DNA of 64,000 nucleotides, from the NCBI RefSeq assembly GCF_014839805.1, contig NC_051115.1, positions 3,842,600-3,906,599 on the forward strand, given 5' to 3'. Shown here in pieces: positions 1 to 11,759 of the stretch (the stretch's first letter is position 1; every line of letters begins with the position of its first letter). The DNA is from Manduca sexta (Eukaryota > Arthropoda > Insecta > Lepidoptera > Sphingidae). The notes beneath the pieces were generated by a model, which saw nothing but the letters and a program-made list of their open reading frames with translations, was not told the origin of the DNA and ran no database searches. The position numbers and the translations under genes are program-made.

Positions 1-127
1 CTTCTCAATATAATAGTACAAGGTTTGCATTCCCATATCCTTCTGATTTTCATTGAGTTCTTTCATCTAAAACGTATAAGTTTTAACTAACGAGCATATT
101 CGATTCGCACAGACATTACACAGTATA

Positions 128-245
128 GTTAGTTATAGACCAAATATTGGGATCACATTTGTGCTCCAAAGTTATTTCCAATTGGTAATAGATTTTATTT
201 GAAATGTCCATGTGACAAGATGTCATAGTTTCCTTAGATATTAAT
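128..245 (-). repeat. MITE-X fragment
   Basis: Reverse-complement match to part of the element seen whole at 61240-61555, including the CCAATTGGTAAT centre and the TTGTGCTCCAAAG-like segment. It has no coding capacity. Bases 1-127 show nothing recognisable. Confidence 0.6.
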
Positions 246-251
246 ATAATC

Positions 252-548
252 CCGGCGCCACACACAGACAAATATTTGAACAAACACTTTGCCACACATT
301 TGAACACTTACAGACACTGACCAAATTTCAATTTTTATGGCTTTTACTTTTGAGTTTCCATATAATCGTTTCTCCTTCAATTCGATTACTTTGAACGCTT
401 TGATGTTTGGTCGAAAAACCGATACCGAATGGCAAATACGCAAACATTTAAACAAACTTTGCACAAATACGCAAATACCCGTGCCACACATGAGTTCAAA
501 CAAGTGTTCAGGTAAGAGTTCAAATATTTTTGCTATGTGTGGCGCCGG
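252..548. mobile_element. MITE with about 30-bp terminal inverted repeats
   Basis: The left end CCGGCGCCACACACAG is matched in inverted orientation by CTATGTGTGGCGCCGG at the right end, and the similarity runs inward through an AAATATTTGAAC block on both sides. The interior has no meaningful ORF. This is the structure of a non-autonomous DNA transposon; the superfamily cannot be assigned because no clear target duplication is visible. Confidence 0.65.
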
Positions 549-549
549 A

Positions 550-1085
550 ATAAAAATAACATATTACATCAGTGTTTTGCTATTTGACGGTAGATTAACC
601 ATTGCATAGACGCATTTTTTGTATAACATTCTTGCCAATGTCTTCTCTATTTAATCTGAGAATTTTGAATTCACATTTGTTTTTAATACGGGCGGAGATC
701 CCGAAATGCAACTCACGTGGGTCAACGGGCAAAATGAAGTTACCTTATCATTTAAAATCATTAAATAATCAGGTGTCTTTCTGAACCTCTTGAGAACTGT
801 ATCGAAGTCTTCTCCGTAGAGTTTTACTGCCTCCGCTTCCAAATCATATTTTCTACAGGATATTTTAACCACTAGAATAAGATTATTTTTAAATTGCTTC
901 ATTAAATAAATATTAAATAAATGTATAGTGTTCAATCAGTAAGAAATAAAATAAATATATTTATAAATAACTTACACATCCAACAAAATATGTTAGCGTA
1001 TATAAATTCTTTCATTTTTATTGCAATAATAAAGTGTTATATTTTATAGCTATTCAAAATTACTTTGACTTGCCCAATATATTTT
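550..1085. other. AT-rich intergenic DNA, nothing recognised
   Basis: Short ORFs on both strands lack splice context or family resemblance. I see no promoter or repeat that I can name. Confidence 0.5.
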
Positions 1086-1089
1086 TTAA

Positions 1090-1440
1090 ATGACACGTAT
1101 GTTAGCCTGAGAAGGGCGGCTGATACCAACACACTGGACTTTTAGGAGAGTGCTTTAGGTCCTTCGAATTCTTGTGCGCTCTGTCTCCACATCTCACGTC
1201 CGCACGGGGGACATTGGTCGCTCTAGACACACAGTTCAGTGTATACCTCATGGCTGTAACACATTGAGGCCTATGAGGGCTCGTTCTCCCCTCTTCCCAT
1301 CCTAAGAGTTTCTTCCCCCATACTTCCTTCCCAGCTATCCCCTCCCAATTTTCCTCCAGGGCCCTAAAGTCGCTAAGCCGGCGGATTCCAGTGTGCCATT
1401 CGTAGGTTCACCCCCGTGTTGATTATGGCGACCGATGTAA
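1090..1440 (+). repeat. Element Y, copy 1
   Basis: Strongly similar to 41495-41825: both share GTGCGCTC, CGCACGGGGGACATT, the ACACACAGTTCAGT block, CCCATCCTAAGAGTTT and a CTAAGCCG(GC)GGATT block in the same order. It has no ORF. It is a dispersed repeat of unknown class. Confidence 0.7.
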
Positions 1441-1529
1441 AAGGTTCCTCTGTCTAGATAATAGGAACCTCTTTGAGGATAAAATGCAAGAGAAATGTGT
1501 TCACTTACTGTGAGTTTCTGCTTGGCACT

Positions 1530-1818
1530 CCACTACGAGACGAATGTCCGCAGGTTCAAATTCCAAGGGCACACACCTCTGACTATTCTAAAAAAATATG
1601 TGTGTATTCTTTGTGAATTATCGCTTCCTTTAACGGTGAAGGAAAACATCGTGAGGAAACCTGCATACCTGGGGAAGTTCTCTATAGGAATTTCGAGGGT
1701 GTGTGAAGTCTGCCCGCACTACAGCGTGATGGACTAAAGCCTAATCTCTCTCAGTAGTAAAGGAGGCCCGTGCCCAACAGTGGGACAGTATACAATCTAA
1801 GGCTGATGTTGATGATGA
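1530..1818 (+). mobile_element. SINE-M copy, 5'-truncated
   Basis: Contains the box-B-like segment GCAGGTTCAAATTCC, the body with CGGTGAAGGAAAACATCGTG, and the 3' part with GTGCCCAACAGTGGGACAG followed by a TGATGTTGATGATGA tail. The box A region is missing. Confidence 0.8.
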
Positions 1819-1839
1819 CTCCACTACGCTCATCTGATA

Positions 1840-1995
1840 CCAGGAGCAGCCTTAAGGAGAGGTTAAGCGGCAACCGCCCGGGGCTTCGCGCTTACAGACC
1901 TTTTTTAAGATCTTACCGTTGAAACCGTTCAAACTGAGGAACTATTTTTGGGTCCGTCCGAGGCTTCACTTCACTTCACTTCACTTCACTTGTTC
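1840..1995. repeat. Repeat fragment and short CACTT tandem
   Basis: A segment AGCGGCAACCGCCCGGGGCTT resembles material near 29510 and 31110 and is followed by about five copies of CACTT at 1968-1992. Confidence 0.45.
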
Positions 1996-2060
1996 TTTTT
2001 TTTCGCCTGGGACCTTGACCGCCATTTTCTGAGACGAGATTTTAATACCCATAATATAAT

Positions 2061-2377
2061 AATAATATCAGCTATGTATTATTTACTGTCCCATTGTTGG
2101 GCACGGGCCTCCTTCACTACTGAGAGGGATTAGGCCTTAGTCCACCACACTGGCTTAGTGCGGATTGGTAGACTTCACACACCTTCGAAATTCCTATAGA
2201 GAACTTCTCAGGTATACAGGTCTTTCACGTTGTTTTCCTTCACCGTTAAAGCAAGCGATAATTCAAAGAGAATACACATATAATTTTAGAAATGTCAGAG
2301 GTGTGTGCCCTTGGGATTTAAACCTGCAGACATTCGTCTCAGCAGTCCGTTCCACAACCAACTAGGCTATCGCCGCT
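2061..2377 (-). mobile_element. SINE-M copy
   Basis: Near full-length reverse-strand copy. It starts with the tail (AATATCAGC...), runs through CCCATTGTTGGGCACGGGCC and the CTTCACCGTTAAAGCAAGCG block, and ends with the reverse complement of box A (CCAACTAGGCTATCGCCGC). Confidence 0.85.
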
Positions 2378-2499
2378 TGTAATAGCTAATACCCATAATG
2401 GCCAGTAATTCTAATTACAATGTTCAAACCATATAACAGTGCTCACAATTGGCTCTCAAGTTTTGCTGGTGGATATATTTTATATCAGCCCGGATAGCG

Positions 2500-2885
2500 A
2501 CCATACACAAGGTGTTAAAACTTATCGTAGTTATAATTATACATGGTACAAGTACGACTACCGTGCTGAGGTCCCGGGTTCGAATCCCGGGTCGGGCCAA
2601 AATAATTGTGACTGGGATTTCCATCTTAAAAAATTACTCAGTCGCAGCTCGGAGTCAGGAAGTTGGCGGTGTGATACCGCCGTGCCTCGGAAAGCACGTA
2701 AAGCCGTTGGTCCTGCGCCTGATCTCTCTCCGGTCATGTCGGATTCCCGTCTCACCTGACTATGAGAGTGAAGGAGCAGAGAGTGCTTGTGTATTGCGCA
2801 CACACTTGTGCACTCATCTCCTGCATGGCTGATCTCCGTTGAGATTGGCCGTCGTGGCCGAAATTCGGCTAGGAGGGGATTATTA
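2500..2885 (+). mobile_element. tRNA-derived SINE (second type)
   Basis: A strong box B (GGTTCGAATCCCGGGTCGGG) lies at about 2577-2597 downstream of a degraded tRNA-like head, followed by an unrelated GC-rich body and an AT-rich end (GGGGATTATTATT). No cloverleaf can be drawn, so I call it a SINE and not a tRNA gene. Confidence 0.7.
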
Positions 2886-2894
2886 TTAAAAACT

Positions 2895-3060
2895 CATAAT
2901 GGCCCACGTGTGTCGCGTTCCGGGATCAGCCTGTGTATATCCAACAGGCATAATTGTGTCGACTGAGCGGTAATCATCTCTCGTCAGTTGACATTCTATT
3001 GGACCGCACTCCACTTACCATCAGGTGTAGTGAGGTCTCTGTCTAACACATATAAAAAAG
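2895..3060 (+). repeat. Element W, copy 1
   Basis: Shares GGATCAGCCTGTGTATATCC, GGTAATCATCTCTCGT and ACCATCAGGTG with copies at 32165, 56855, 57045 and (minus strand) 62605. No coding potential. Confidence 0.7.
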
Positions 3061-3107
3061 ACTCAGGGAAGGGTTAGGTAATTAAACGAAAGCAACTGTA
3101 AAACATT

Positions 3108-6100
3108 TTATTTATCTTCATATATTCCCTTTTTTCCTACAAAAGGTATGGACGTCCTTCCAAAAGCGCCAGCCGGGATATTTCTGTCATATTCGTGTCT
3201 TTTAGGCTTACTCTGGACTTTGGGAATATAATGTTCCCATTCGTTAATCTTTTTAAAACTCTCGCTCTTTCTTTTTGTTGTTTTTCGTTTTTGTCGCGTC
3301 GTTGCCTCCCAATTATCCCAGTTATCTTTCTTCTGCCATTTAGTGTCCCAATCGTTCTTTTTATCTTTCGTGTCGCTTCCTTTTCTTTTATTTTTAGGCT
3401 GTTCCCATTTAATGTCAACTTTCTTTTTTAGTTTAACACTCCAATTTGAGGTTTCTTTCTTTTGTTGTTGTCCCCAGTTGTCCCAGCTATCTTTCTTTTT
3501 GTCTTTACCAGTATCCCACTTGTCTTTTTTATCATTCTTTTGTCCTAAATCGTCCCAGTTATCTTTTCTTTTGTGTTTTCCTACGTCATCCCATGTGCTG
3601 TCTTTTTTATCGTTCTTTTCCCCCCAATCGTCCCAGTTATCCTTCTTTTTATCTTTACCTACATCATCCCGTGCATCATTTTTCTCCTTCTGGCCCCATT
3701 CGTCGAGTTTGTAGATGTTTTTCTTCTTTCAGTCCTTTATTCTTATCTTTTTTATCTTTCTGTCCCCAATCGTCCCATTTGTCTTCTTTCTTTTTGTCTT
3801 TTTTATCATCCCACATATCTTTGTCTTTCCCCCAAACATCCTTTTTGCTTTTTTTCTCATCTGATATATTACCACCTTTGCCTCCCCAATCTTTTTTATC
3901 TTTCGCATCCCAATTATCTTTATCCCAGTCGTATTTTTTAGTTATTACGTCCCATGCGTTGTTTTCTATATTTTCTTTGCTTTCTTCTTTTTTTCTACTG
4001 TTATGGACGTTTGATTTTTTTAGTGGATATGCTTTTTCGTTGTCTTCTGCACTTTTCTGTATTGCTTCTGCATTTCGCTGTTCTTCAGGAACTGTTTTCT
4101 CCTGTGATTCAGCTGTAAATGTAAATGAAAAAGAAACATATCTTTATTTAACACAAAAGATCTATACGTAACAAACAAAGTATGAGTTTTACAGTAATAA
4201 TAATATATGTAATATTAAAAATAAAATACATTATAGAAGTAATTGATCAAATTTAAGATAAAGATTGGTGCAACGAATTTTGGGTCCTCAAACAGTGAAA
4301 ACCCACGCTACGTCACTGGACGCGTATCTTATAGGAAAGGATTAAGCACACTTCATGTAGAGATGGCCTCGAGCGATAAGACCGCCATTTGTACCACCGA
4401 TGTTTAAATAATTTCCATCATATGTATAGGTATACATATTTGTTTTGTTTTTTAATACTTATGGTGTACAATAATTATAATAATAATATCAGCCCTGTAT
4501 TATATACTGTCCCACTGCTGCACGGGCTCCTCTACTACTGAGAGGGATTAGGCCTTAGTCCACCACGCTGTAGTGCGGGTAGACTTCACACACCTTCGAA
4601 ATTCCTATAGAGAACTTCTTCGATGTTTCCTCACGATGTTTTTCTTCACCGTTAGAGCGAACGATAAATTCACAAAGAATACACACATGATTTTAGAAAA
4701 GTCAGAGGTGTGTTTGGGATTTGAACCTGCGGACATTCGTCTTGGCAGTCCGTTCCACACCTATTTAGGCTATCGCCGCTTGTACAATAAAATTTTAAAT
4801 AAAAATAAGAATGCTTACGATCGTCTATTCGGAAAACAGCCTGTCGCCTCAGACTCCTGAGGATTTCCTTTAACTTCCTGCTTGCGACACTTTCGTCCTC
4901 GTATGAACTCGATCTGTGGAATTTTGGAAAGCAATGTAGCTAGCAATGGCGAAGGATCCATACAACTCGACTCTTCCGACTTGCCTATTTGTAGAATCTA
5001 ATTATCAGAACGATTTGCAGACTGCATTCATGTATTAGTACCTATATTTCGTGTCAGGTTCCCTTTGGAAAATATCACATAGCGCCAATGGTGTCGCCAG
5101 AGGAGGGGGGGGGAGTGACAAGAGATTCTAAAAAAGTTGCCAAATGTAATGCAACCAAACTCCTAAGTTTGACACGCTTGGTCGATCATACCCGTACGTC
5201 GAAACTCGAATGAATTCACCAATTCCATTCCTAATATCCCGTACGCTCACGCTCTGTTCTATGTTATTGTTAAAGCGAACAGGAGTGTGGAAGGAACATG
5301 TGCTCTCGACTTTACCTGCAATTCATACTTTTCTCATTCTCCATATCAATTACCCCCCCCCCCCCCCGAGCCATCGGCTGGCGAAGCCCTTGCCTTTCGC
5401 CACTGATAGCTAGTGATATTATTAATTACGGGTTTTAGAATACAGACCTATTTCACCCAGTCTTCAATGTTACTCTTTCGTAACAAAATATAGGCGATAA
5501 AAAATCATTGAAATTAAGTGCAAGGACCCGATGGGCTTTATTGTTCAAAGTTTAAGCAAAAATAGGCAGCTGTGGATTTAAATAAGGCCTTTTTGGAGAT
5601 TTTAAGAGTCTCCAGACCACATTAAAGACAGTAAACACTACATAATATATCTTATATCTATATATATAAAAATGAATCCCTATTTCCCTTGAATATTGAT
5701 CCCTTGCTTGAACGGCTGGACCGACTTCACTTTTTTTTTTTGTTGTATTTGTTATTGTCAGAAGGATTCATAGTTATGACGGGACAACGTCTGTCGGGTC
5801 AGCTAGTTAATTTATAAAAAAACGTTTACAAAAGTGTAGTATGAGCCATTTACACATTATCAAATCTGATTACTTTGTGCAATAATATCTTATAGTTATT
5901 TATGTCTGTAATATTAAATAAATTATAGATTTTACTATCTTTTTCCTGCTATACCATTTACCTACATCATTATCGAAACTCGGTTTATAACAAGATAGTA
6001 ATTCTTTGATTAGTTAGGCAGCATTAGACGAGACTGGTATTGGTGTCTATTTCTGCCGCCAAGCAGCAGTGTGTAGTCACTGTTGTGTTTTGGTTTGAAG

Positions 6101-7364
6101 GACATTATAGTGTAACTACTGGACATAATGAGACTTAACATCTCATGTCTCAGGACGAGCGCAGTTGAATACCGAACAATACTTTGTAATTCAAGATGTT
6201 GGTGTTTCTACTTTTTATGGATCGTATTGCTTACCATCAGGCGAACGGCAAGCTCGTCTCGTCATTCAAAGCAATAAAAAGATCTTTCCACACAAGCAAG
6301 CAAACCTAGTATGAAATACTCACTCTTTCTCTTCTAAAACGCTTTTAAATTGTTCCAAAACTTCAGGATTACTAATAAAATGCATTCTAACTTTTGGTCT
6401 TTCTTTGTACACTTTGCTTGCATCGTAATTCTTTTGTATTAACTTCATAACTTGTTTTAACGCCATCTCACGGTTGTTATGGGTATTAACATAATTTCCT
6501 ACTTCTGAAAAAACTATTTTTTTAATACGAAGCAAATAAAGAAGATTAAGGATGCCATAGAAATAGATACCCTATGGGAACGAATAGATATTATTATTAA
6601 TTTTCCCCCATGGTAAATAATGGAATTTTCTAAATCTGATTTTAAAATATATTTTTTTTTACGTGGACAGGGAATTGACCCTACTCTCTTTCTTTCGAAC
6701 GCGTCATAATTCCCGATGACTTCACATGTGGGTATTGCGCCTCTCTTCTATTTCTAATTATTTACCCCTTCCACTGAAATTCCAAGACATAACTTGTTGA
6801 TTTTGTATCGGATTTTAATAATTCCTTCTGTGTTATAATTTATGTAACAGTAGCGACCCGCCCCGGCTTCACACGGGTGCAATGCTGATACTAAATACAC
6901 TACAGAAAAACTGTGAACGTTGTATATAAAAACATAGCGGTCCGCTCTGGCTTCGCACGGGTATAACATAACAAAATAACAGTATTTCTCCACTATTTAA
7001 TGGATTTTATTATACATATAAACCTTCCTCTTGAATCACTCTATCTATTAAAAAAAAACGCATCAAAATATGTTGCGTAGTTTTAAAGATTTAAGCATAC
7101 AAAAGGGACATAGGGACAGAGAAAGCGACTTTGTTTTATACTATGTAGTGATATATATTTAATAATAGTAAAGAACAAAAATAAGTATAGTACCCTATTA
7201 TAAATAAATAACTTACCCTTTGATATATCTTCATCATTATTGTATATTTCGTTAATTAAATAAATTAATTCAGCTGTTTTCTTGTATAAATTTCTATCCA
7301 TTTTCGGTTTAACAGTTGCAGACATTTTGTGAGTTGCTTCTACATTATTAGTGAAACTTTGCAA
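3108..7364 (-). CDS. Unrecognised gene with Trp/Lys/Asp-rich C-terminal tail; apparent frameshift
   Basis: Three segments look coding. Exon 1 (7364-7217) starts at Met 7364, or at the inner Met at 7325 (MSATVKPK), and ends AAGG|GTAAGT in phase 1. The next exon (6504-6324) follows a TTTTTTCAG acceptor in matching phase and encodes a helical, charged stretch (ALKQVMKLIQKNYDASKVY). It ends GA|GTGAGT in phase 2. The last exon (4112-3108) follows TTTACAG and encodes a low-complexity tail with repeated KKDxWDDWGQK-like units, ending TAA at 3110-3108. Phases of the second and last segments do not match, so at least one exon between 4140 and 6320 is missing from this model. Within the last exon the open frame changes by one base at an A5 run (plus-strand T at 3718-3722); both sides keep the same composition. 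I do not recognise the family. It could be a working gene with an assembly error, or a decaying one. Confidence 0.5.
4481..4781 (-). mobile_element. SINE-M copy
   Basis: Reverse-strand copy inside the intron of the unrecognised gene, from the tail (AATATCAGCCCTGTATTATA) to reverse box A (TTAGGCTATCGCCGCTTGT). Confidence 0.85.
5657..5806 (+). mobile_element. Helitron B, short copy
   Basis: Begins TCTATATATATAAAAATG and ends CTGTCGGGTCAGCTAG followed by T, with the hairpin GACGGGACAACGTCTGTC close to the end. TC start, CTAG end and a 3' hairpin are Helitron hallmarks. At 150 bp it is internally deleted compared with 18529-18770. Confidence 0.75.
6020..6290 (-). mobile_element. MITE-N copy
   Basis: Reverse copy of the family best seen at 39735-40020: the TATTTCTGCCGCCAAGCAGC, CAGTGTGTAGTCACTG and GACGAGCTTGCCGTTCGCC (reverse) blocks occur in order. 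No ORF. Confidence 0.7.
6655..6845 (-). mobile_element. MITE-P fragment
   Basis: Reverse-complement match to the middle of the 394-bp elements at 11086 and 17621, including CACATGTGGGTATTGCGCC and the TTGATTTTGTATCGGATTTT block. Terminal repeats are gone. Confidence 0.6.
6850..7151 (-). mobile_element. Helitron C copy
   Basis: Reverse copy running from TAGCGACCCGCCCCGGCTTC to CTATGTAGTGA, where the intact family reads TCACTACATAG...GGGTCGCTAG on its own strand. The terminal CTAG is mutated to AGTAG. It lies in an intron of the unrecognised gene. Confidence 0.75.
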
Positions 7365-7604
7365 AACTAAAATGCCAAATTAAGTATAACAGTTATTTCT
7401 AAAATGTCAATTATTTGATTGACCCTAAGTTATCTGATTTTTTTAACCAAATGATTACAAATAAAGGTGGTTATAGTAACAATTTACGAAGTAAGTTTTC
7501 TTGAGATTATCAGTAGAGTGTCGAGAAGGGACGAAGCCCGCTCTTTGATACGTAGATCAAAAATTATCTGATTTTATTTCTTTCTGATTGATAAATTAAA
7601 GTGA

Positions 7605-7732
7605 CGATCGTCTAGTTGGGTGTGGAACGGACAGACGAGAAAGTCAGGAAGTTCAAAATACCTCTGCATTTTCGGAAGTTGTGTATATTTTTTGTGAATT
7701 ATCGCTTGCTTTAACGGTGAAGAAATTTAGTG
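7605..7732 (+). mobile_element. SINE-M 5' fragment
   Basis: Box A region (TCTAGTTGGGTGTGGAACGG) and part of the body ending in CTTTAACGGTGAAG; no 3' end. Confidence 0.65.
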
Positions 7733-8048
7733 TCGCAAAAAAAATCGTTTAAGTCAATTAGCCTCTTAACCGTCGCTATAATTATACAAAATAATTAAAA
7801 ATTAACCGATGACGTTCCGATCTACGCAGAAACTCACAACTTTTTGTAGTCTGACGCTATCCATTTTTTTTTATTTCTATGAATATTCGCGTAAACATAA
7901 ATCCTTTTTAAAATAAACTTACCTACTAAAAATACTACGTAAAAAATCATATCGCCTTCCAACAACTGCTATAAAACTCAAACATTTTACATTAGAAATG
8001 CATGGCGTATATAAACATACTGCGAAATATAATTCAGATAGAATGATT

Positions 8049-8125
8049 ATCGCGAGGAATCTATACTATTATATAAAACTTAAGAGTTTGTTTGTTTGAA
8101 CAAGATAATCTCAGGAACTAAATTT
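8049..8125 (+). mobile_element. Helitron A 5'-end fragment
   Basis: CTATACTATTATATAAAACT, then GAGTTTGTTTGTTTGAAC and AATCTCAGGAACTA, match the 5' end of the full copy at 8532. The rest is diverged or missing. Confidence 0.55.
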
Positions 8126-8531
8126 TAAATACTGCCGTGCTAAGCTCAAAAGCGGTATTTAAAAAAAAATCAAAATCTTGATTTTCATGTCGTCAGATAG
8201 CTTAAAGAAATACCAATCCAATGAATTTACTTAAATAACGGTATCTTGTTTAGAACTTGTTACAAACTTTAAAGAGTATCTCTATCTCAGTTTTACATAC
8301 ACAACTATATTTTCGAAATAAGGTTTCCCTGATACCGCTTTTGCGAATAGATGTGTAGTTAATTTTATTTACGCTTTACTACCAATAGAAATAAGGCGGA
8401 ATATCATAGAAATGTCATATAGGGAGTTGTTAAATTAATACGATATTAATAAAATCATGATTCTGTAAAATTGTTTACTTCCCCGTCGAAATAAAACTAC
8501 AATTTCAAGAAATCATAATGTCTATCTATAA

Positions 8532-9026
8532 TCTATAATATTATATAAAGCTGAAGAGTTTGTTTGTTTGAACTCGCTAATCTCAGGAACTACTGGTTCG
8601 AATTGAAAAATTATTTTAGTGTTGGATAGTCCATTTATTAAGGAAGGCTATTGGCTACATCACGCTATGACCAATAGGAGCGGAATCAATGGAAAATGTT
8701 GCAATAATGAAGGTTTTTCTTCCTTTTGAAAGTCCGTTGCGTGTGCTGCGTAAACGGTTAAAGTTACACAACAAACATGTATGACAGAATTGTTCCTCTT
8801 AATAAGTTTTAAAAAATATAAAACAAAGTCCCCCGCTGCATCTGTCTGCCTGAACGTGTTAAACTCAAAAACTACCAAACGTATTCAGATGAAATTTGGT
8901 ATGGAGACAGTTTGAGACCCTGGGAAGAACATAGGCTCCCGGGAAAACATATAGCGTGACTTTTATAACGGAAAACTTTAGCCCAAAAAACTTTATAACG
9001 CGGGCGGAGCCGCGGGCTAAAGCTAG
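8532..9026 (+). mobile_element. Helitron A, full-length non-autonomous copy (495 bp)
   Basis: Starts TCTATAATATTATATAAAGC after an A and ends GGGCTAAAGCTAG before a T. A strong hairpin (GCGGGCGGAGCCGCGGGC) lies just before the CTAG end. There is no terminal inverted repeat and no target duplication, as expected for Helitron insertion at an A-T site. It encodes no replicase-helicase. Confidence 0.8.
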
Positions 9027-9241
9027 TACATTATAAAATAAGACTCCCGCCACATGTCTGCATGTATGAATGCGAAAAACCAAAGAAGTATTAAATGGAT
9101 TTCGATGAAATTTGGTATGAACATAGTTTGAGACCCCGGGAAGAACATAGGCTACTTTCTATCCTAGAAAAATGTATAGCGGGGCTTTTATCTACTTTTC
9201 TTTAGGACTTTCACGCAAGCGGAGCCGCGAGCAAAAGCTAA
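9027..9241 (+). mobile_element. Second Helitron A 3' end in tandem
   Basis: Directly after the copy above, a diverged repeat of the Helitron A 3' half (GAAATTTGGTATGAACATAG, GGGAAGAACATAGGCTA) ends in its own hairpin and AAAGCTAAA. This looks like an older element or a doubled 3' end. Confidence 0.6.
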
Positions 9242-9414
9242 ACGAAAAAAAAATTAAACTATTGTAATTGTTGTAGTATATGACTTTTAAGCTGAGTTGA
9301 TATCGGCTTCTGCTCAGGCTTGCCTCTACCATGGCAAGGAATACACATAGCAAAAACTGTGAAACATTCGCTGCGCCACTGTTTGGTCTTTTAGGAATAA
9401 AAGGAGTAATTTAA

Positions 9415-9554
9415 CTGTGTGTGCCTTTCTCTCTTTCTCTCTCTCTCCGTGTATATGTGTGTGTCTGTGTATGTATGTGTGCGCGTGCGCGTTTTTCGTT
9501 TCTGCGTGAGAGATTTTACATGTGTGTGTGTGTATGTTATTTCGCGCGTGCGTG

Positions 9555-9594
<40 letters not shown>

Positions 9595-9630
9595 TGTGTG
9601 TGTAAATCGCGCGTGTGTGTATGTCAAAAA
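9415..9630 (+). repeat. (TG)n microsatellite with CT-rich start
   Basis: About 215 bp of TCTC and TGTG/GCGC dinucleotide runs. ORFs across it on both strands are low-complexity artefacts. Confidence 0.95.
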
Positions 9631-9845
9631 CAGGTCCATCAAACCGGAGCTAGCACACTAGCCGGCGACTGTAAAAACATAGCGGTGGTACTGAGACAAA
9701 CTATCGTATATGAGTGTCTTACTTCCAACAAATTAAACTTAAAAGCAAATAAAACACAAAAACCAATGGCAAGAATATATTTACAACAAAAAACAATCAC
9801 TACAACATGTTTAATTGATCAAACCATACTAACAGTTAACGTACA

Positions 9846-10165
9846 TTGACGTATATTCTATAGACACGAACATCCATATAAACTATTTGTTCAAAATCTG
9901 AACTGAAATGGCGACTAAAACGTCACTGTTATAACCTATTTATTCACTTGAACAATTAATTTTACTTATTTGACTAATATTTTTAATTCACATCCAGGTT
10001 TACATTTAGACTCGAGTTCTTATATTGAGCGCCACTCCGTACAACCACAAGCTGTCAATATTGACCATACTAAAGTCAGTTTCAATGGATTGCAGTACAC
10101 TTCAGTTGAACACAGTGAATGTTCGGAACGCCAAATCTAGTACGTAGTACATATATATCGATGTT
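9846..10165 (+). mobile_element. MITE-Q copy 1
   Basis: Begins TTGACGTATATTCTATAGAC and shares its body (AACTATTTGTTCAAAATCTG, ACTCGAGTTCTTATAT, GAATGTTCGGAACGCCAAAT) with 58705-59030 on the opposite strand and with 44350-44590. No ORF. Confidence 0.75.
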
Positions 10166-10435
10166 TTTACCCCATTTTGCAGTATTTAAAAACCTATTTA
10201 GAACAATAATAAGGTAAAATTACCCATTAGTATGGCCTCATTAAAAAATAAACTAATCTATATTTTTATACACTTACCCACAGTCCCCTAAAGTATTTAA
10301 ATACTCTTTGGTTTAGTACAACCCCATATATTTCTTTTTTATAGAATTCATCTAAAAGTAACATATATTTCATAACTAAGTTTGTATATCAAAATCAACT
10401 TTAATACATTTGTATTTATTTTTTCAATTTGATAT

Positions 10436-10800
10436 GGATATTGCCTAGTTGGGTGTGGAACGGACTGCCAAGACGAATGTCCGCAGGTTCAAATCCCAAG
10501 GGCACACACCTCTGACTTTTCTAAAATCATGTGTGTATTCTTTGTGAATTTATCGTTCGCTTTGACGGTGAAGGAAAACATCGTGAGGAAACCTGCACAT
10601 CTGAGAAGTTCTCTATAGGAATTTCGAAGGTGTGTGAAGTCTACCAATCCGCACTACAGCGTGGTGGACTAAGGTCTAATCCCTCTCAGTAGTAGAGGAG
10701 GCCCGTGCAGCAGTGGGACATGGACAGTGGGAATGGGAATTTCTCAGGTATGCAGGTTTCCTCACGATGTTTTCCTTCACCGTTAAAGCAAGCGATAACT
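10436..10800 (+). mobile_element. SINE-M copy with an inverted SINE-M fragment at its 3' end
   Basis: A full copy runs on the plus strand from TTGCCTAGTTGGGTGTGG to CAGCAGTGGGACATGG (about 10726). It is followed at 10737-10800 by a piece of the same SINE in reverse (TTCCTTCACCGTTAAAGC). Probably two insertions or a rearrangement. Confidence 0.75.
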
Positions 10801-11085
10801 CCCAGTTTGTTTACATTTTAGACAAATTCTATATAATTAGTACCGTAGATTTTCTTGCATTTCAAACACAAGCCTGTCTTACGGCTAGCGTAGTTAGGCG
10901 CGCCGAGTCGAATCGAATCGCATTAATTCTGGTATATTTACTGCGTCCATTAGTAACTGAGGGTCTACTTCGACAAACATCGAAACGTCGGTCCGAAACG
11001 AAGAAACGACTAACTTCGGATTTAACTCTACTACCAAATTACTTCGGATCCGTCACCGTTCTGTAGCTTACCTTAGTGGTAGAAT

Positions 11086-11479
11086 CAATAGGGGACCGGA
11101 CTAATTTTTGTTCTTTACTATTATCAAATATTTACGTTATATAAATTATAACACAGAAAGAATTATTTAAATCCGGTAAAAAATCAACAAGTTATAACAC
11201 TTTCAATTTCGGTAGAAGGGGTAAGTAACAAGAAACAGAAAAGAGGCGCAATACCCACATGTGACGTCATCGGGCATTACGACGCGAGCGAAAGAAAGAG
11301 ATGAAGCGATATCCCCACTTCGCGCCCACTTCGGCACATAGTAATATTTAAAATATGAATTACTGGCTCATTTTTTAACCAATTTTAATGCAGTTTTCGC
11401 AGGAGGGTTTCTTTTTCGTATTATTAACTATTACATATAGAATAATGTACGAAATCAAACGCAGGACGGTCCCCTATTG
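11086..11479. mobile_element. MITE-P, full copy, 394 bp
   Basis: Perfect 13-bp terminal inverted repeats CAATAGGGGACCG / CGGTCCCCTATTG. The 394-bp length is identical to the copy at 17621-18014. There is no ORF, so it needs a transposase from elsewhere. Confidence 0.85.
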
Positions 11480-11759
11480 GACGTAAATACGAATAAACGA
11501 TCCAACGCACAGTATGATCGAAAATGAGCCGAGTATGCCAAATTAATATTATATATTTACCATTAATAAAAACATCTTAGTCAAAATATGTAATTTGAAT
11601 ATCAATGAGCGAAATTACGATTTAAACTCCAAACTATTTCGTATCTACGTACAATTAAATGCGACTCGATTCGACGCACTTCGATTCGGCTCAAATCGAC
11701 GTAAGCCTAGTATGTATATACAGGGTGTGGCAAAACAAAGGTTGAATTGCAAAGTGTTT

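Noticed and set aside
2540..2600. Possible tRNA gene (box B GGTTCGAATCCCGGG); also 18060, 26120 and 52560
   Set aside because: No acceptor stem or anticodon arm can be drawn, and each is fused to a SINE body.
3195..4171. Plus-strand ORFs rich in Ser, Phe and Leu (up to 241 codons)
   Set aside because: They are the antisense of the Lys/Trp/Asp-rich exon; the minus strand has splice context and the plus strand has none.
5980..6030. Possible missing exon of the Trp/Lys/Asp-rich gene (minus strand, ...KPSFDNDV|GTAAAT)
   Set aside because: Its 3' phase fits the last exon, but no acceptor gives a matching phase with the exon ending at 6324, so it stays speculative.
9391..9849. ORFs full of Cys/Val or Thr/His
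   Set aside because: Translations of a TG/CA microsatellite.
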